Below are positions 16,995 to 24,570 of a stretch of DNA of 64,000 bases, one piece after another. Positions within the stretch are counted from its first letter, which is position 1; each line of letters begins with the position of its first letter. This DNA comes from a virus: IMG/VR virus record IMGVR_UViG_3300032893_000005, positions 1 through 64,000 of that record; one strand, 5' to 3'. Below the pieces are notes generated by a model that was given only the letters and a program-made list of their open reading frames with translations, was not told the origin of the DNA and made no database searches. The translations under genes were made by a program, and so were the position numbers.

Positions 16995-17013
16995 CTCAAG
17001 ATTTGGACGTAAA
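16995..17013 (-). promoter_or_regulatory. TTTA-N7-ATCTTgag motif, copy 3 (variant)
   Basis: On the minus strand: TTTA, CGTCCAA, ATCTTGAG, directly followed by TATATAG. It has the same seven-base spacing as the other four copies but ends GAG in place of AAT. It lies in the 120-base gap ahead of the gene starting at 16943, leaving a leader of about 51 bases. Confidence 0.45.
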
Positions 17014-17063
17014 TCTACGAGAACACTGCGTTAAATGACGCGACTTGCTAAAAAACGACCAGG

Positions 17064-18014
17064 TTAGATGGCCTTAAATAAACGCTCGTAAATTACCGTA
17101 AACTCCTGCTCATACCGCTTGAGGCGGCGCTGACGGAGAACCTTCATGATGTTTCCGATCTGCTGTTCCTTCAGGCCGGGTACGGCTGCGGAGATCAGGT
17201 CGCGGCTTATCGGCTTCTCACCTAAAGCGGACTCGAGCTTGTCGAGGTGCGACTTGGACGTCTGCAGGGCCGAGCCCTGAGAGAGTGCAGAGGGAGCGGC
17301 GTTCATACCACCGGCGGCGATCGTCTTCTTGAGTTTACGCAAAGCGTTCGTCAAGCCGAAGTCGTCCAGTACGAAGAACTGACGCTCGTTGTTGAAGCTA
17401 GTTAGGAAAACACTACCGTCCTGGGACGCCTTGGTAACTACCTCGGGCGTGGTGTCTCGCGACGCTGTGTCTTTGATAACCGCTTGAATAACCGCTGCTT
17501 TATTGCATGGCTTGGCCGTAGCCGCCACGCGCCGGATGATGGTTTCCTTAAGGTTACCACCTTCCCGCTTAAGGACGTTACCCTCGACCGAGAACCCGAT
17601 CATGTGATCGAAGTTGCCGTCGCGGGCCTGTCGGATGATCGCTGAAGCCGCCTGAGCATTCGGATGATCCGGCGAGTCAAAGAACTCACAGTATCCGAAG
17701 ATCAGGGGAACCTTCAGGTCGTTCCACGCCTTCTTCTCGAGGTCGTTGTCACAGTCTTCTTCGCCGAAGATCTTCTTGGCGTCCATGACTCGACCGACTA
17801 TCGTATTGAAACCTCTCTCTTTTTCAGCATTGGTGCTCTCAAGATCATCCTTGCCAAGGTCGTCGGGGTTGACGTGCTCGGTGTTGATCGGCGCGTTGCC
17901 GTTCTTGAGCGAACTTATGTCGGCGCCCTTGACGTCGAGCGTCTCGCCGGAGGTATCCGGGCACTCGGCGGTAAGTACGGCAGCAACGACTATGTTCTTC
18001 CTAAGAGCTTCCAT
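17064..18014 (-). CDS. Prohead protease
   Basis: A 316-residue protein. Residues 8-60 show the start typical of phage prohead proteases (VVAAVLTAECPDTSGE, then APINTEHV with the likely catalytic His). The catalytic Ser lies in HMIGFSVEGNVLKREGG near residue 142. The C-terminal region contains AGGMNAAPSALSQGSALQ, nearly the same as a stretch at the N-terminus of the major capsid protein, followed by a basic helical tail. Proteases of this class cut scaffold and capsid N-termini inside the prohead and then digest themselves. The shared motif may be a docking or cleavage site. Confidence 0.85.
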   Translation of the reverse strand: MEALRKNIVVAAVLTAECPDTSGETLDVKGADISSLKNGNAPINTEHVNPDDLGKDDLESTNAEKERGFNTIVGRVMDAKKIFGEEDCDNDLEKKAWNDLKVPLIFGYCEFFDSPDHPNAQAASAIIRQARDGNFDHMIGFSVEGNVLKREGGNLKETIIRRVAATAKPCNKAAVIQAVIKDTASRDTTPEVVTKASQDGSVFLTSFNNERQFFVLDDFGLTNALRKLKKTIAAGGMNAAPSALSQGSALQTSKSHLDKLESALGEKPISRDLISAAVPGLKEQQIGNIMKVLRQRRLKRYEQEFTVIYERLFKAI

Positions 18015-18022
18015 GATCCACT

Positions 18023-18041
18023 ATTAAGATCTAGGCTTAAA
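18023..18041 (-). promoter_or_regulatory. TTTA-N7-ATCTTAAT motif, copy 4
   Basis: On the minus strand: TTTA, AGCCTAG, ATCTTAAT, ending eight bases before the ATG of the prohead protease. It is preceded by TTAAGGG as in copy 2, making 26 aligned bases with few differences between the two. GATAAATA, close to the T4 late-promoter core TATAAATA, lies about 16 bases further upstream on the same strand. Confidence 0.5.
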
Positions 18042-18091
18042 CCCTTAATTTAACTACTATTTATCATATTGGGGCGTCGCATTAAATTACT

Positions 18092-18120
18092 TTGCAAATC
18101 TGATCGAGATCGACGATACT
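18092..18120 (+). promoter_or_regulatory. Sigma-70-type promoter of the 18 kb gene cluster
   Basis: -35 TTGCAA (18092-18097), 17-base spacer, -10 GATACT (18115-18120). A purine-rich AGAGGGGGG ribosome site follows before the ATG at 18143. It lies in the divergent region shared with the prohead protease gene. Confidence 0.5.
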
Positions 18121-18142
18121 GAGTGGGTAGAGGGGGGTATTT

Positions 18143-18454
18143 ATGAGAATGGTTTGCCACAACGCATTGTCTGGGATGACTCAAGAACAGCACCAAGAGA
18201 TGGTTCGCAAGCAAATAGCCGAGCATAAAGCATCGGTCCTGCGGATGTTTGATCAAGGATGCACACCGGCGTCGATGTACGTCATGGGCATGCTCTCTGA
18301 CGCCCAGGAAGCTATGAGCATGGGCATGATGGACGTTGCCATGACGACCCTCAACGATGCCAAGATCATCATCTCCGAACGCTTGACTACCCGCGATCCT
18401 CAAGGCCGTCACGACTTCAACGAGATTGAGAAGCCCTTCAGGAAGAGAGGCTAA
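18143..18454 (+). CDS. Hypothetical helical protein, Met-rich
   Basis: A 103-residue protein with many Met and Gln residues and two predicted long helices (EQHQEMVRKQIAEHK, then SDAQEAMSMGMMD). First gene of a plus-strand cluster of seven small genes between the two late blocks. Ribosome site AGAGGGGGG. No family recognised. Confidence 0.65.
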   Translation: MRMVCHNALSGMTQEQHQEMVRKQIAEHKASVLRMFDQGCTPASMYVMGMLSDAQEAMSMGMMDVAMTTLNDAKIIISERLTTRDPQGRHDFNEIEKPFRKRG

Positions 18455-18455
18455 G

Positions 18456-18791
18456 ATGAAGTACGATGCGATCGTCATGAAGGCTGGAACCACTCCTATC
18501 CCCGACGACCACCATCGCGTCTTCCAGGCTGGGTATGTGTCCGGCAACGGATGGCGTGCCTGCGGATATGGCAAGACAATCTGGGAAGCCCGCCGGAACC
18601 TCGAGCAGCGCTTGCTCGAGCAACAACTTGAGTCTTTATGTGCCGTCGTGCAAAGTATGACCCGTGACCATGGTCCAGGCTACCGCATGAGCGGCTCCGA
18701 CGCTCGCAAGTTAGTAGAGAACGCGATAGCAGAGACCAAGCAGGCATACCGATACGAAGAGCAGTTTTTTGACGAGAGGGATGGTCAATGA
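18456..18791 (+). CDS. Hypothetical protein
   Basis: 111 residues from the ATG at 18456, one base after the preceding stop; an upstream in-frame start at 18426 would overlap that gene. The N-terminal 45 residues form a small mixed domain (GYVSGNGWRACGYGKTIWEARRN), somewhat like HicB-type or other short RNase H-like folds, but I would not assign it. The rest is helical. Overlaps the next gene by four bases. Confidence 0.6.
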   Translation: MKYDAIVMKAGTTPIPDDHHRVFQAGYVSGNGWRACGYGKTIWEARRNLEQRLLEQQLESLCAVVQSMTRDHGPGYRMSGSDARKLVENAIAETKQAYRYEEQFFDERDGQ

Positions 18792-19012
18792 TCGGCCAAA
18801 CTTGTAATCCGAGGTTCAAGATCGAAGTTGTGCGCCGCTGCGTGGGCATCCCGCCGTTCAATGACCTGTCCGAGCAGCAGCTCGAGGACCTGTATCAGAT
18901 CGTCGATAACGAAGCTGAAGGGTTCGATGGTGAACCTATAAGCCTGGACCAGATGATAACGCGAATGACACAGCGCTTTAACGCTTACGGCCTCGCGCCG
19001 AGCATAAACTAG
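18788..19012 (+). CDS. Hypothetical small protein
   Basis: 74 residues, acidic and helical (SEQQLEDLYQIVDNEAEGF). Its ATG overlaps the preceding stop as ATGA, so translation is probably coupled. No family recognised. Confidence 0.6.
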   Translation: MIGQTCNPRFKIEVVRRCVGIPPFNDLSEQQLEDLYQIVDNEAEGFDGEPISLDQMITRMTQRFNAYGLAPSIN

Positions 19013-19020
19013 GAGGATGT

Positions 19021-19440
19021 GTGGTTGAGATCTACCGGAATTTGAATCGAAGAGACGGAGTGTGGTTCTCCATCCGCAGTCGCAAGACTGGCCGCGTCAT
19101 TCAGCGCGTCAACTTGACCGGGGGCGACGAGTTACTCCTCAAGGACGTGACTTTCCGCGTCAGCGAAGCTGGTCGGACCCGCGTTCGCCGCGAGAAGCGC
19201 AAGAACGTGCACGCTTTGATGGTGGGAACGAAGGTTACGCTGAACCACCTCACGCCGTTCGGCAACGATGGCATGTACAGGAAGTACCGCGTGAGCTATA
19301 ACCCATACCGCGACGACAACTTTGTCGGAACTCGATACCTGGAGAACGGACAGTCTGAGAAGATCGTCCTTTACGAAGCTGCCTTCGTCACGATGGACGA
19401 CGGCGGTGTCATTGCTTGGATATACAAGGAGAAAAAATGA
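19021..19440 (+). CDS. Hypothetical basic protein
   Basis: 139 residues starting with GTG at 19021, well placed behind AGGAGG. The sequence is Arg/Lys-rich and beta-like (KVTLNHLTPFGNDGMYRKYRVSYNP), suggesting a small nucleic-acid-binding barrel, which is inference only. Its stop overlaps the next ATG as ATGA. Confidence 0.65.
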   Translation: MVEIYRNLNRRDGVWFSIRSRKTGRVIQRVNLTGGDELLLKDVTFRVSEAGRTRVRREKRKNVHALMVGTKVTLNHLTPFGNDGMYRKYRVSYNPYRDDNFVGTRYLENGQSEKIVLYEAAFVTMDDGGVIAWIYKEKK

Positions 19441-20006
19441 AACAGATAGGACCGATGCAGATTCTTCTGCACATCTACTCGATCTTGAGGTTCAACGGAC
19501 CTATGGCTATGCCAGAGATCGTTGAGAAGTTACTCTTGCGAGGGATCAAGCTCGACAGCAACAGCATACCCAAGCTGCACAGGCTCATCAACACAGAACC
19601 AGCAGCCAGGTTCGGCATCCGTCGCATGGTCAGCACTCAGGTATTCATGATCATGCCAGAAGCTGTCACCGCCAACATCATCAAGAGACCAGTCGAAAAG
19701 ATGCCACTTCCTGTACCACAGGCTGCCCCTCAAAACAAACCTAAGTACGAAAGTGATGACGTCGCCGAGATGAAGTCGCAGATCATCGACTTCTGCAAGA
19801 AGAACAACCGAGCCCCGTCGCAGCTTATAGAGTCAGAGAAGAAGATGTACATCTTCATCTTAAATCACTCTAAGAAGGATGAGACGTTCCGTGAAGCAGT
19901 AGCTCCGTACCGTGGACGTCAACGTGGTCGTCATATGACTCGCAAGCTTGCCGACGAGATCGAGGTTGGCATGCAACTTGCTGAGTCGGGAGGTTCTGGA
20001 CTGTGA
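19437..20006 (+). CDS. Hypothetical protein with HTH-like N-terminus
   Basis: 189 residues from the ATG at 19437. Residues 5-75 look like a winged-helix segment (LLHIYSILRFNGPMAMPEIVEKLLLRG, a basic helix after a turn), followed by a Pro-rich linker and a basic C-terminal helix (YRGRQRGRHMTRKLADEI). A DNA-binding regulator is plausible. The gene sits between small genes with overlapping starts and stops. Confidence 0.6.
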   Translation: MKQIGPMQILLHIYSILRFNGPMAMPEIVEKLLLRGIKLDSNSIPKLHRLINTEPAARFGIRRMVSTQVFMIMPEAVTANIIKRPVEKMPLPVPQAAPQNKPKYESDDVAEMKSQIIDFCKKNNRAPSQLIESEKKMYIFILNHSKKDETFREAVAPYRGRQRGRHMTRKLADEIEVGMQLAESGGSGL

Positions 20007-20266
20007 TGGAGATAAATGGTCTCGTAAACATGCAAATCCTGCTCGACGAGTATGCCGGGAAGCACCTCGTTCAGGCAGAGTTCGTTAACAAGATGCGGGA
20101 ACAGCTCGACTTGCTCGAGCGCTACCTGCTCGCCCACGACAAGTGGAACCGCGAGCAGTTGACTGCCTTCGTGGAAGGCCGTCCACCATACTGGCACGAA
20201 GTTCGAGCGAATCCGAAGGACTTCCCTACTAACAAGGAGCTGTCAGATGAGTACCGAAAAGCCTAG
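20006..20266 (+). CDS. Hypothetical helical protein
   Basis: 86 residues from the ATG at 20006, sharing one base with the preceding stop; a GTG at 20003 is the alternative. Mostly charged helix (KMREQLDLLERYLLAHDKWNREQ). No family recognised. Overlaps the next gene by 20 bases. Confidence 0.6.
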   Translation: MEINGLVNMQILLDEYAGKHLVQAEFVNKMREQLDLLERYLLAHDKWNREQLTAFVEGRPPYWHEVRANPKDFPTNKELSDEYRKA

Positions 20267-20492
20267 GGTAAGGTTCTGCTGGGAATGTGGGCGAAAACTT
20301 TGGGGTAACGGCCACGTAAGTGCGACGCTCAAGGCTGACGGCCATGAGAGGGTGATGCATAAGGGATGCTTTGAGGAGAACAAGGCTGACTTTACTGAGG
20401 CCCGCGTTGTTTCGCGATCTCGTCGTGACCCTTCCCAACGTAGATCACCTTCCCGCGTGAATCGAAGCCAAATCCAGGCATTAAAACAGTGA
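20247..20492 (+). CDS. Small zinc-finger-like protein overlapping a convergent gene
   Basis: 81 residues. The N-terminal half has a CWECG pair and a later HKGC that together could bind zinc. The C-terminal 33 residues are Arg/Ser-rich and are encoded antisense to the last 101 bases of the minor head protein gene. The ATG lies in the preceding gene behind AAGGAGCTGTCAG. The tail may be a recent extension into the neighbour. Confidence 0.55.
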   Translation: MSTEKPRVRFCWECGRKLWGNGHVSATLKADGHERVMHKGCFEENKADFTEARVVSRSRRDPSQRRSPSRVNRSQIQALKQ

Positions 20493-21213
20493 CGACGTCC
20501 CGACAGTTTGGGTGAGTAAGCGTAACAGATGGGTTACGACTGCCAGATTTCTTGCCTGGATCAGCTACAAGCTCAGACATGTAGTACAGGCGCGGTGTAA
20601 CGCGGTCTTCCATAGTCCAAAGTCGCCAGCAGTCCGTGCATCTCTTGTCATCTAAGACACCAATCTTGAATACGACGGGGTCAGAGATCCCGATTCTTTG
20701 CGCGACTGCTAAGATACCGTCGGCTGAGCCTATGTTCTGCGAGTTCGACAGCTCAACTTGAGTGATGCCGTCGACTGCCTTCACGATCTTCTTACGCTGG
20801 GACTCGAGTTCGTCGCGTACGCCGTCAAGTATCTTCTGACCGTCCTCAGTCTTGAGCCAGCTTGCCGGATCTTGCTTGTCTATCTTGCTCTTCCGGTTAG
20901 CTTCGTCGAGCGCGTCAGACACGGTTCGTACGGTATCAGCCTGAACCTTTGCCTTCATCGAGTCGAGGTACTGGCTGGTAACTGCTTCAAGCTTCTTGAT
21001 GCTGGTCTGGTCAGGGAACTGAGTGCCAGCCCCATGGATGGAGTTGGCGTGAAGGTACGCGTGGAGGATAGTGGCCTTCGGATCGTAGTCGCGCATCTGG
21101 AAGATCATGCTGCGAGCGACTGACTGGGGTCCGACGAGGCGGATCTTCGCGTTGTTGAAGTACATGTCGACGATGCTGATGATGATCTTACGTAGTGCTT
21201 CAGTCATGGTCAT
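20392..21213 (-). CDS. Mu F-like minor head protein
   Basis: A 273-residue protein next to the portal. Its C-terminal half has the signature of the Mu gpF / SPP1 gp7 family: LDDKRCTDCWRLW, then PRLYYMSEL, then LTHPNCRDVV with a following hydrophobic PGF. Such proteins bind the portal and are packaged in the head, some being ejected with the DNA. The N-terminal part is helical. The start overlaps the portal gene by 14 bases, and the end overlaps a plus-strand gene by 101. Confidence 0.85.
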   Translation of the reverse strand: MTMTEALRKIIISIVDMYFNNAKIRLVGPQSVARSMIFQMRDYDPKATILHAYLHANSIHGAGTQFPDQTSIKKLEAVTSQYLDSMKAKVQADTVRTVSDALDEANRKSKIDKQDPASWLKTEDGQKILDGVRDELESQRKKIVKAVDGITQVELSNSQNIGSADGILAVAQRIGISDPVVFKIGVLDDKRCTDCWRLWTMEDRVTPRLYYMSELVADPGKKSGSRNPSVTLTHPNCRDVVTVLMPGFGFDSRGKVIYVGKGHDEIAKQRGPQ

Positions 21214-23281
21214 GGCCGTCGTGAGGTTTCTTGCCCTCTACCGCGCCCATGATCTCATCGAACATCTTCTTTGAGTCGCGCTCGAAGGCTTCTGTCTGCT
21301 TCTTGCGAATCGCCTTGTGTAGCTTCAGCATCTCTTTGCGGTTGATCGGAAGATCCCTCTCTGCCTTAGTGAGAGCTTCGCCGATCTGACCCATCGCTGA
21401 GTCTAGGTCGGACTGTTCTGGCTGCTGTTCTTGGTCGGGCTGAGCCTTCTGGCCGCGCTGCTGACCCTCGTGTGGAGGAACGCTGGAGTCACCCTGTTCT
21501 GGGTTACCTTGACCATCCCCACCCTGTTCTGGGTTACCCCCACCTTGCTGAGCCTGAAGTGCCATCTGCTGCTGTTGCATCTGCATCTGCTGTTGCTGCA
21601 TCTGAAGGTTCATGAACGTGAACCATGCCTGGTTGTTTATGTAGAACGCAAGCTCAGGATGCTGTGTCGGATCGCCGTAGCCCTTGCACTTGTCTGGATC
21701 AAAGGCTTCCTTGATCTCGCCCATCGTGTAGTACTTCTCGACGTTCGCCATGTACGCGGCGTTCAGTGGGAAGTCTCCACCGATCGGGACGTGCTTCTTC
21801 TCGACGCGGTCCATGATGTCGTTCATGGTCAGGTAGATCGCTGAGTCCTGCTGGAGGCGAGTTGCTTCCTTCTCAGGACTGTCGGCGTCTAAGCCTTCGA
21901 GCGAGATGCGTACGAGCTTTGACCACTCGGGGTTGATGAGCGGGAGCAAGCGCTCGTTCAAGAACGCTTCGATGCTCTTTAAGATCGGGCGAAGACCGTT
22001 GTCGCGGGCTGCGACCATCTTCCACTCGTTGTTTGACTCGGCTAGCGACTGAGAGTTCGTACCCTTCGAGAGGTACGAGAGGGCTGCGACCTCGTCCGGC
22101 GACATCTGGTATGCCGCAAGGATCATGCGCTTGTTCAAGTCGGCTAGGTACTGGAACTCCATGTCCCGGCCAGCAGCGTCGAGTGGCTGGATCGTGATCT
22201 TGTCGTTCTGGCCTACGCCGAACACCGGCATGCGCCAGGCGGCGTTGGCCGAGTTGATGTGGGCAGTCATCTGAGCGCGGATCGCCTGGATGTCGTCTGC
22301 GTCAAGGTTCTCCGACTGGAACACCATCACGTTACGTGCGGCGCGTCCGTTAAGGAAGAACATCTTGTTGTGAGTGGTCAGGTTGATGTGTGTGACGACC
22401 GAGTTGATCAAGCGCTCGATCGGACTAACCGGGTAGCCAGCGCGATCGATGTCGGTCGACGGAGTAAGCGACCAGACAAGCATCTGCTTGTCGGTGAAGA
22501 CCTGGTATGGGCGATCATCGATGACCTGAACCCAGGTATAGTCGCCGTTCGTGAACCTGTCTACGTCGATCTTCTTGTCGGAACCCTGGTTAAGGCGGTC
22601 AAGGATCTTCTTGGCCTGCTCGCGGATAGACTCAAGGTGCTTCTCGTTCGACTTCATGTCGTTCGCGAAGTAGATCGTACCAGCATCAGACGCACGCCAA
22701 CTGTGGAACTTTCCGATCTCGTTTACTCGAACCTCAGAAGCGAACCAGCCGTAGAGGAGGACGTCCTCTGTGATCATGTGCAGCCACTGAGAGAACGTGC
22801 ACTTATCTTTGTCCTTGATGCCGTCGTTGCTACCGCAGTTCAGCAAGATCTCGCGGAGTTTAGGAACGATCTCCTTCTTGATCTTGTCGATCTGCTCTTC
22901 TTCCATCTCCTCGTAGAGGTGTGGCTGAGGGTTTATGACGAAGCCGATGTCGAAGCGGTTCGGGCGCGGATCGCCGTATAGGGAGATCTGCTTGCCACGA
23001 AGGGGTAAGATGATGCCGCCGACCAACTCCTCAGTGTCGCGAGTGCGCTTGAGGATGACCGGAGGGATTGCGAAGATGCGACGCTTGTAGACGGCAGCGT
23101 ACTGCTCGGCCTTCTGCGGATCTTCCGTGAACGACAGCTTGATGGCCTCAAGGTCTTGGGCCTTCTTCAGCGTACCTAGGATCTGACTGATCGGGTCCTG
23201 GGAGTTGTTTCCAGGGTCCATGACGTCAGTCATGATCTTTCGGAACTTTGGATCTGTCTGTGTTGGCAGTTTGTCAGCCAT
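21200..23281 (-). CDS. Portal protein
   Basis: A 693-residue protein of the length and placement of a large myovirus portal, downstream of the terminase and directly before the minor head protein. Notable segments are a WLHMITEDVLLYGWFASEV helix, NSVVTHINLTTHNKMFFLNG around residues 310-330, and MILAAYQMSPDEVAALSYLSKG near 400, typical of the portal wing and stem. The C-terminus has long Gln/Met and Gly/Gln tracts and an acidic His-rich tail. The portal forms the dodecameric ring through which DNA enters and leaves the capsid. Confidence 0.85.
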   Translation of the reverse strand: MADKLPTQTDPKFRKIMTDVMDPGNNSQDPISQILGTLKKAQDLEAIKLSFTEDPQKAEQYAAVYKRRIFAIPPVILKRTRDTEELVGGIILPLRGKQISLYGDPRPNRFDIGFVINPQPHLYEEMEEEQIDKIKKEIVPKLREILLNCGSNDGIKDKDKCTFSQWLHMITEDVLLYGWFASEVRVNEIGKFHSWRASDAGTIYFANDMKSNEKHLESIREQAKKILDRLNQGSDKKIDVDRFTNGDYTWVQVIDDRPYQVFTDKQMLVWSLTPSTDIDRAGYPVSPIERLINSVVTHINLTTHNKMFFLNGRAARNVMVFQSENLDADDIQAIRAQMTAHINSANAAWRMPVFGVGQNDKITIQPLDAAGRDMEFQYLADLNKRMILAAYQMSPDEVAALSYLSKGTNSQSLAESNNEWKMVAARDNGLRPILKSIEAFLNERLLPLINPEWSKLVRISLEGLDADSPEKEATRLQQDSAIYLTMNDIMDRVEKKHVPIGGDFPLNAAYMANVEKYYTMGEIKEAFDPDKCKGYGDPTQHPELAFYINNQAWFTFMNLQMQQQQMQMQQQQMALQAQQGGGNPEQGGDGQGNPEQGDSSVPPHEGQQRGQKAQPDQEQQPEQSDLDSAMGQIGEALTKAERDLPINRKEMLKLHKAIRKKQTEAFERDSKKMFDEIMGAVEGKKPHDGHDHD

Positions 23282-24516
23282 TATTCACCTGAAGCTACTA
23301 GAACTTCTGTAGGGTTCAAGCTCATGTTGTGGATTACGAGCATGTAGTACGGGCCTGTCTTGAGGAGCAGTCCAGGCTTCTCGACGTTGTTTGGCTCGAT
23401 CGACGGGATAACTTGAGTGTTGTCAGAGGCGTCTGCGTTAAACCGGACAGAGATCGTGTCGACGCATGCGATAAGCGCGAACGTCTTCGCCGCGCTGTAG
23501 ATGACCATGCCAGCAGCGGTAGGCATTATGCCAGTCTCAAGAGGTAGGCCGCCTTGGCTTCCGACCGAGAACTCGATCCAGTTAGGGGTAACGTCGCTGA
23601 TCTCGTAGGACCCCAGCGAAGCCGGAGAAAACCCCATAGACAGGATGACAGTATCGCCAATCTGGACTTGGTTTGAGTTGCCGCCGCCAGAGCTGTAGAC
23701 GTAGAACTTAGTCGGGTCCAACACCGTCCATGTTTCGCCAGTTCCGTTCACGTTCTTAATGCTGATTGAACTAGCGGTCTTCGCGATGATGACGAACTCG
23801 CCCTGGTTCGTAGCAGAGTTTCCTACTCCAGGCTCTAGCTTCAAGATGTCACCGACCACGATGTTGGTCGTGTTGATGCCCGTGATGGCGTTTGCGCCGT
23901 TAGCAAGCTGGATAACTGCAGACAAGCTTGGGATCTGGGTTCCGTCGCCGGAAGTAAGCCCAACCTGGTTCGAAGGGTTCGCGATGTTCCAGGCGCTGAT
24001 TAGGGACGAGATCGAAGAGGTGCCGTCGCCGGTCAACGCTATAGAGTTACCGACGGTACCGGCGGTCACCGCCGTAAGAGTGACGTCGGTAGTCATGCCA
24101 GCAACTTGACCTGAGAACGACGCGGGGACAGCCGCAACGGAAGGGGCTGTGAACGTAGCGACCGGTCCGCTCATGGTCATGGTGAACACGGTCGTACCGT
24201 CAACTCCTGGGAGCCGATCGGTGCGAAACGATGGAGGAGTGCCAGCCGAAGCTGTTAGGCGGTAGATGTTGGTGGAAGGATCAGGCAGGGACACGTCGAA
24301 GGCAGTTGTGCCGTCGATCGCAAGAGTTCGAGTTCCGTTGTAAATAGTCCGTACTTCACCAGGAGCGAGCTTGTAGGTCGGACCCGACGGGTTGTCCACA
24401 GAGATACCTGGGATCTTGTAGGTCAGATCGAAGTTCCTGACCAGCGGGTTGTTGGACGCCTGGTTGTCCGAGAAGGCCAGGGCGTTCACTTGGAGGTTAA
24501 TCTGACTCATCTTCAC
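23281..24516 (-). CDS. Structural protein with repeated beta domains
   Basis: A 411-residue, Thr/Ser/Gly-rich protein lacking charge clusters. Residues 145-215 form a domain common in environmental phage virion proteins (VTLTAVTAGTVGNSIALTGD, then SLISAWNIANPSNQVGLTSGD). The C-terminal 130 residues are also beta-rich. It lies between terminase and portal, an unusual place for a fibre-like protein, and ends where the portal begins. It may decorate the head or neck. Start ATG at 24516, or 24510. Confidence 0.65.
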   Translation of the reverse strand: MKMSQINLQVNALAFSDNQASNNPLVRNFDLTYKIPGISVDNPSGPTYKLAPGEVRTIYNGTRTLAIDGTTAFDVSLPDPSTNIYRLTASAGTPPSFRTDRLPGVDGTTVFTMTMSGPVATFTAPSVAAVPASFSGQVAGMTTDVTLTAVTAGTVGNSIALTGDGTSSISSLISAWNIANPSNQVGLTSGDGTQIPSLSAVIQLANGANAITGINTTNIVVGDILKLEPGVGNSATNQGEFVIIAKTASSISIKNVNGTGETWTVLDPTKFYVYSSGGGNSNQVQIGDTVILSMGFSPASLGSYEISDVTPNWIEFSVGSQGGLPLETGIMPTAAGMVIYSAAKTFALIACVDTISVRFNADASDNTQVIPSIEPNNVEKPGLLLKTGPYYMLVIHNMSLNPTEVLVASGE

Positions 24517-24538
24517 TCCCTACACTTGACTGCTATGG

Positions 24539-24557
24539 ATTAAGATCTGGCGATAAC
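24539..24557 (-). promoter_or_regulatory. TTTA-N7-ATCTTAAT motif, copy 5 (GTTA variant)
   Basis: On the minus strand: GTTA, TCGCCAG, ATCTTAAT, in the short gap between the terminase stop and the structural gene start, leaving a leader of about 22 bases with a GGGAGTGAAG ribosome site. The first box differs by one base from TTTA. Confidence 0.5.
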
Positions 24558-24570
24558 TCAGTGTTTTCAC

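Noticed and set aside
18040-18075. A T4-type TATAAATA late promoter as the general late signal
   Set aside because: Only one close match (GATAAATA) lies before a late gene; the TTTA-N7-ATCTTAAT motif is far more consistent.
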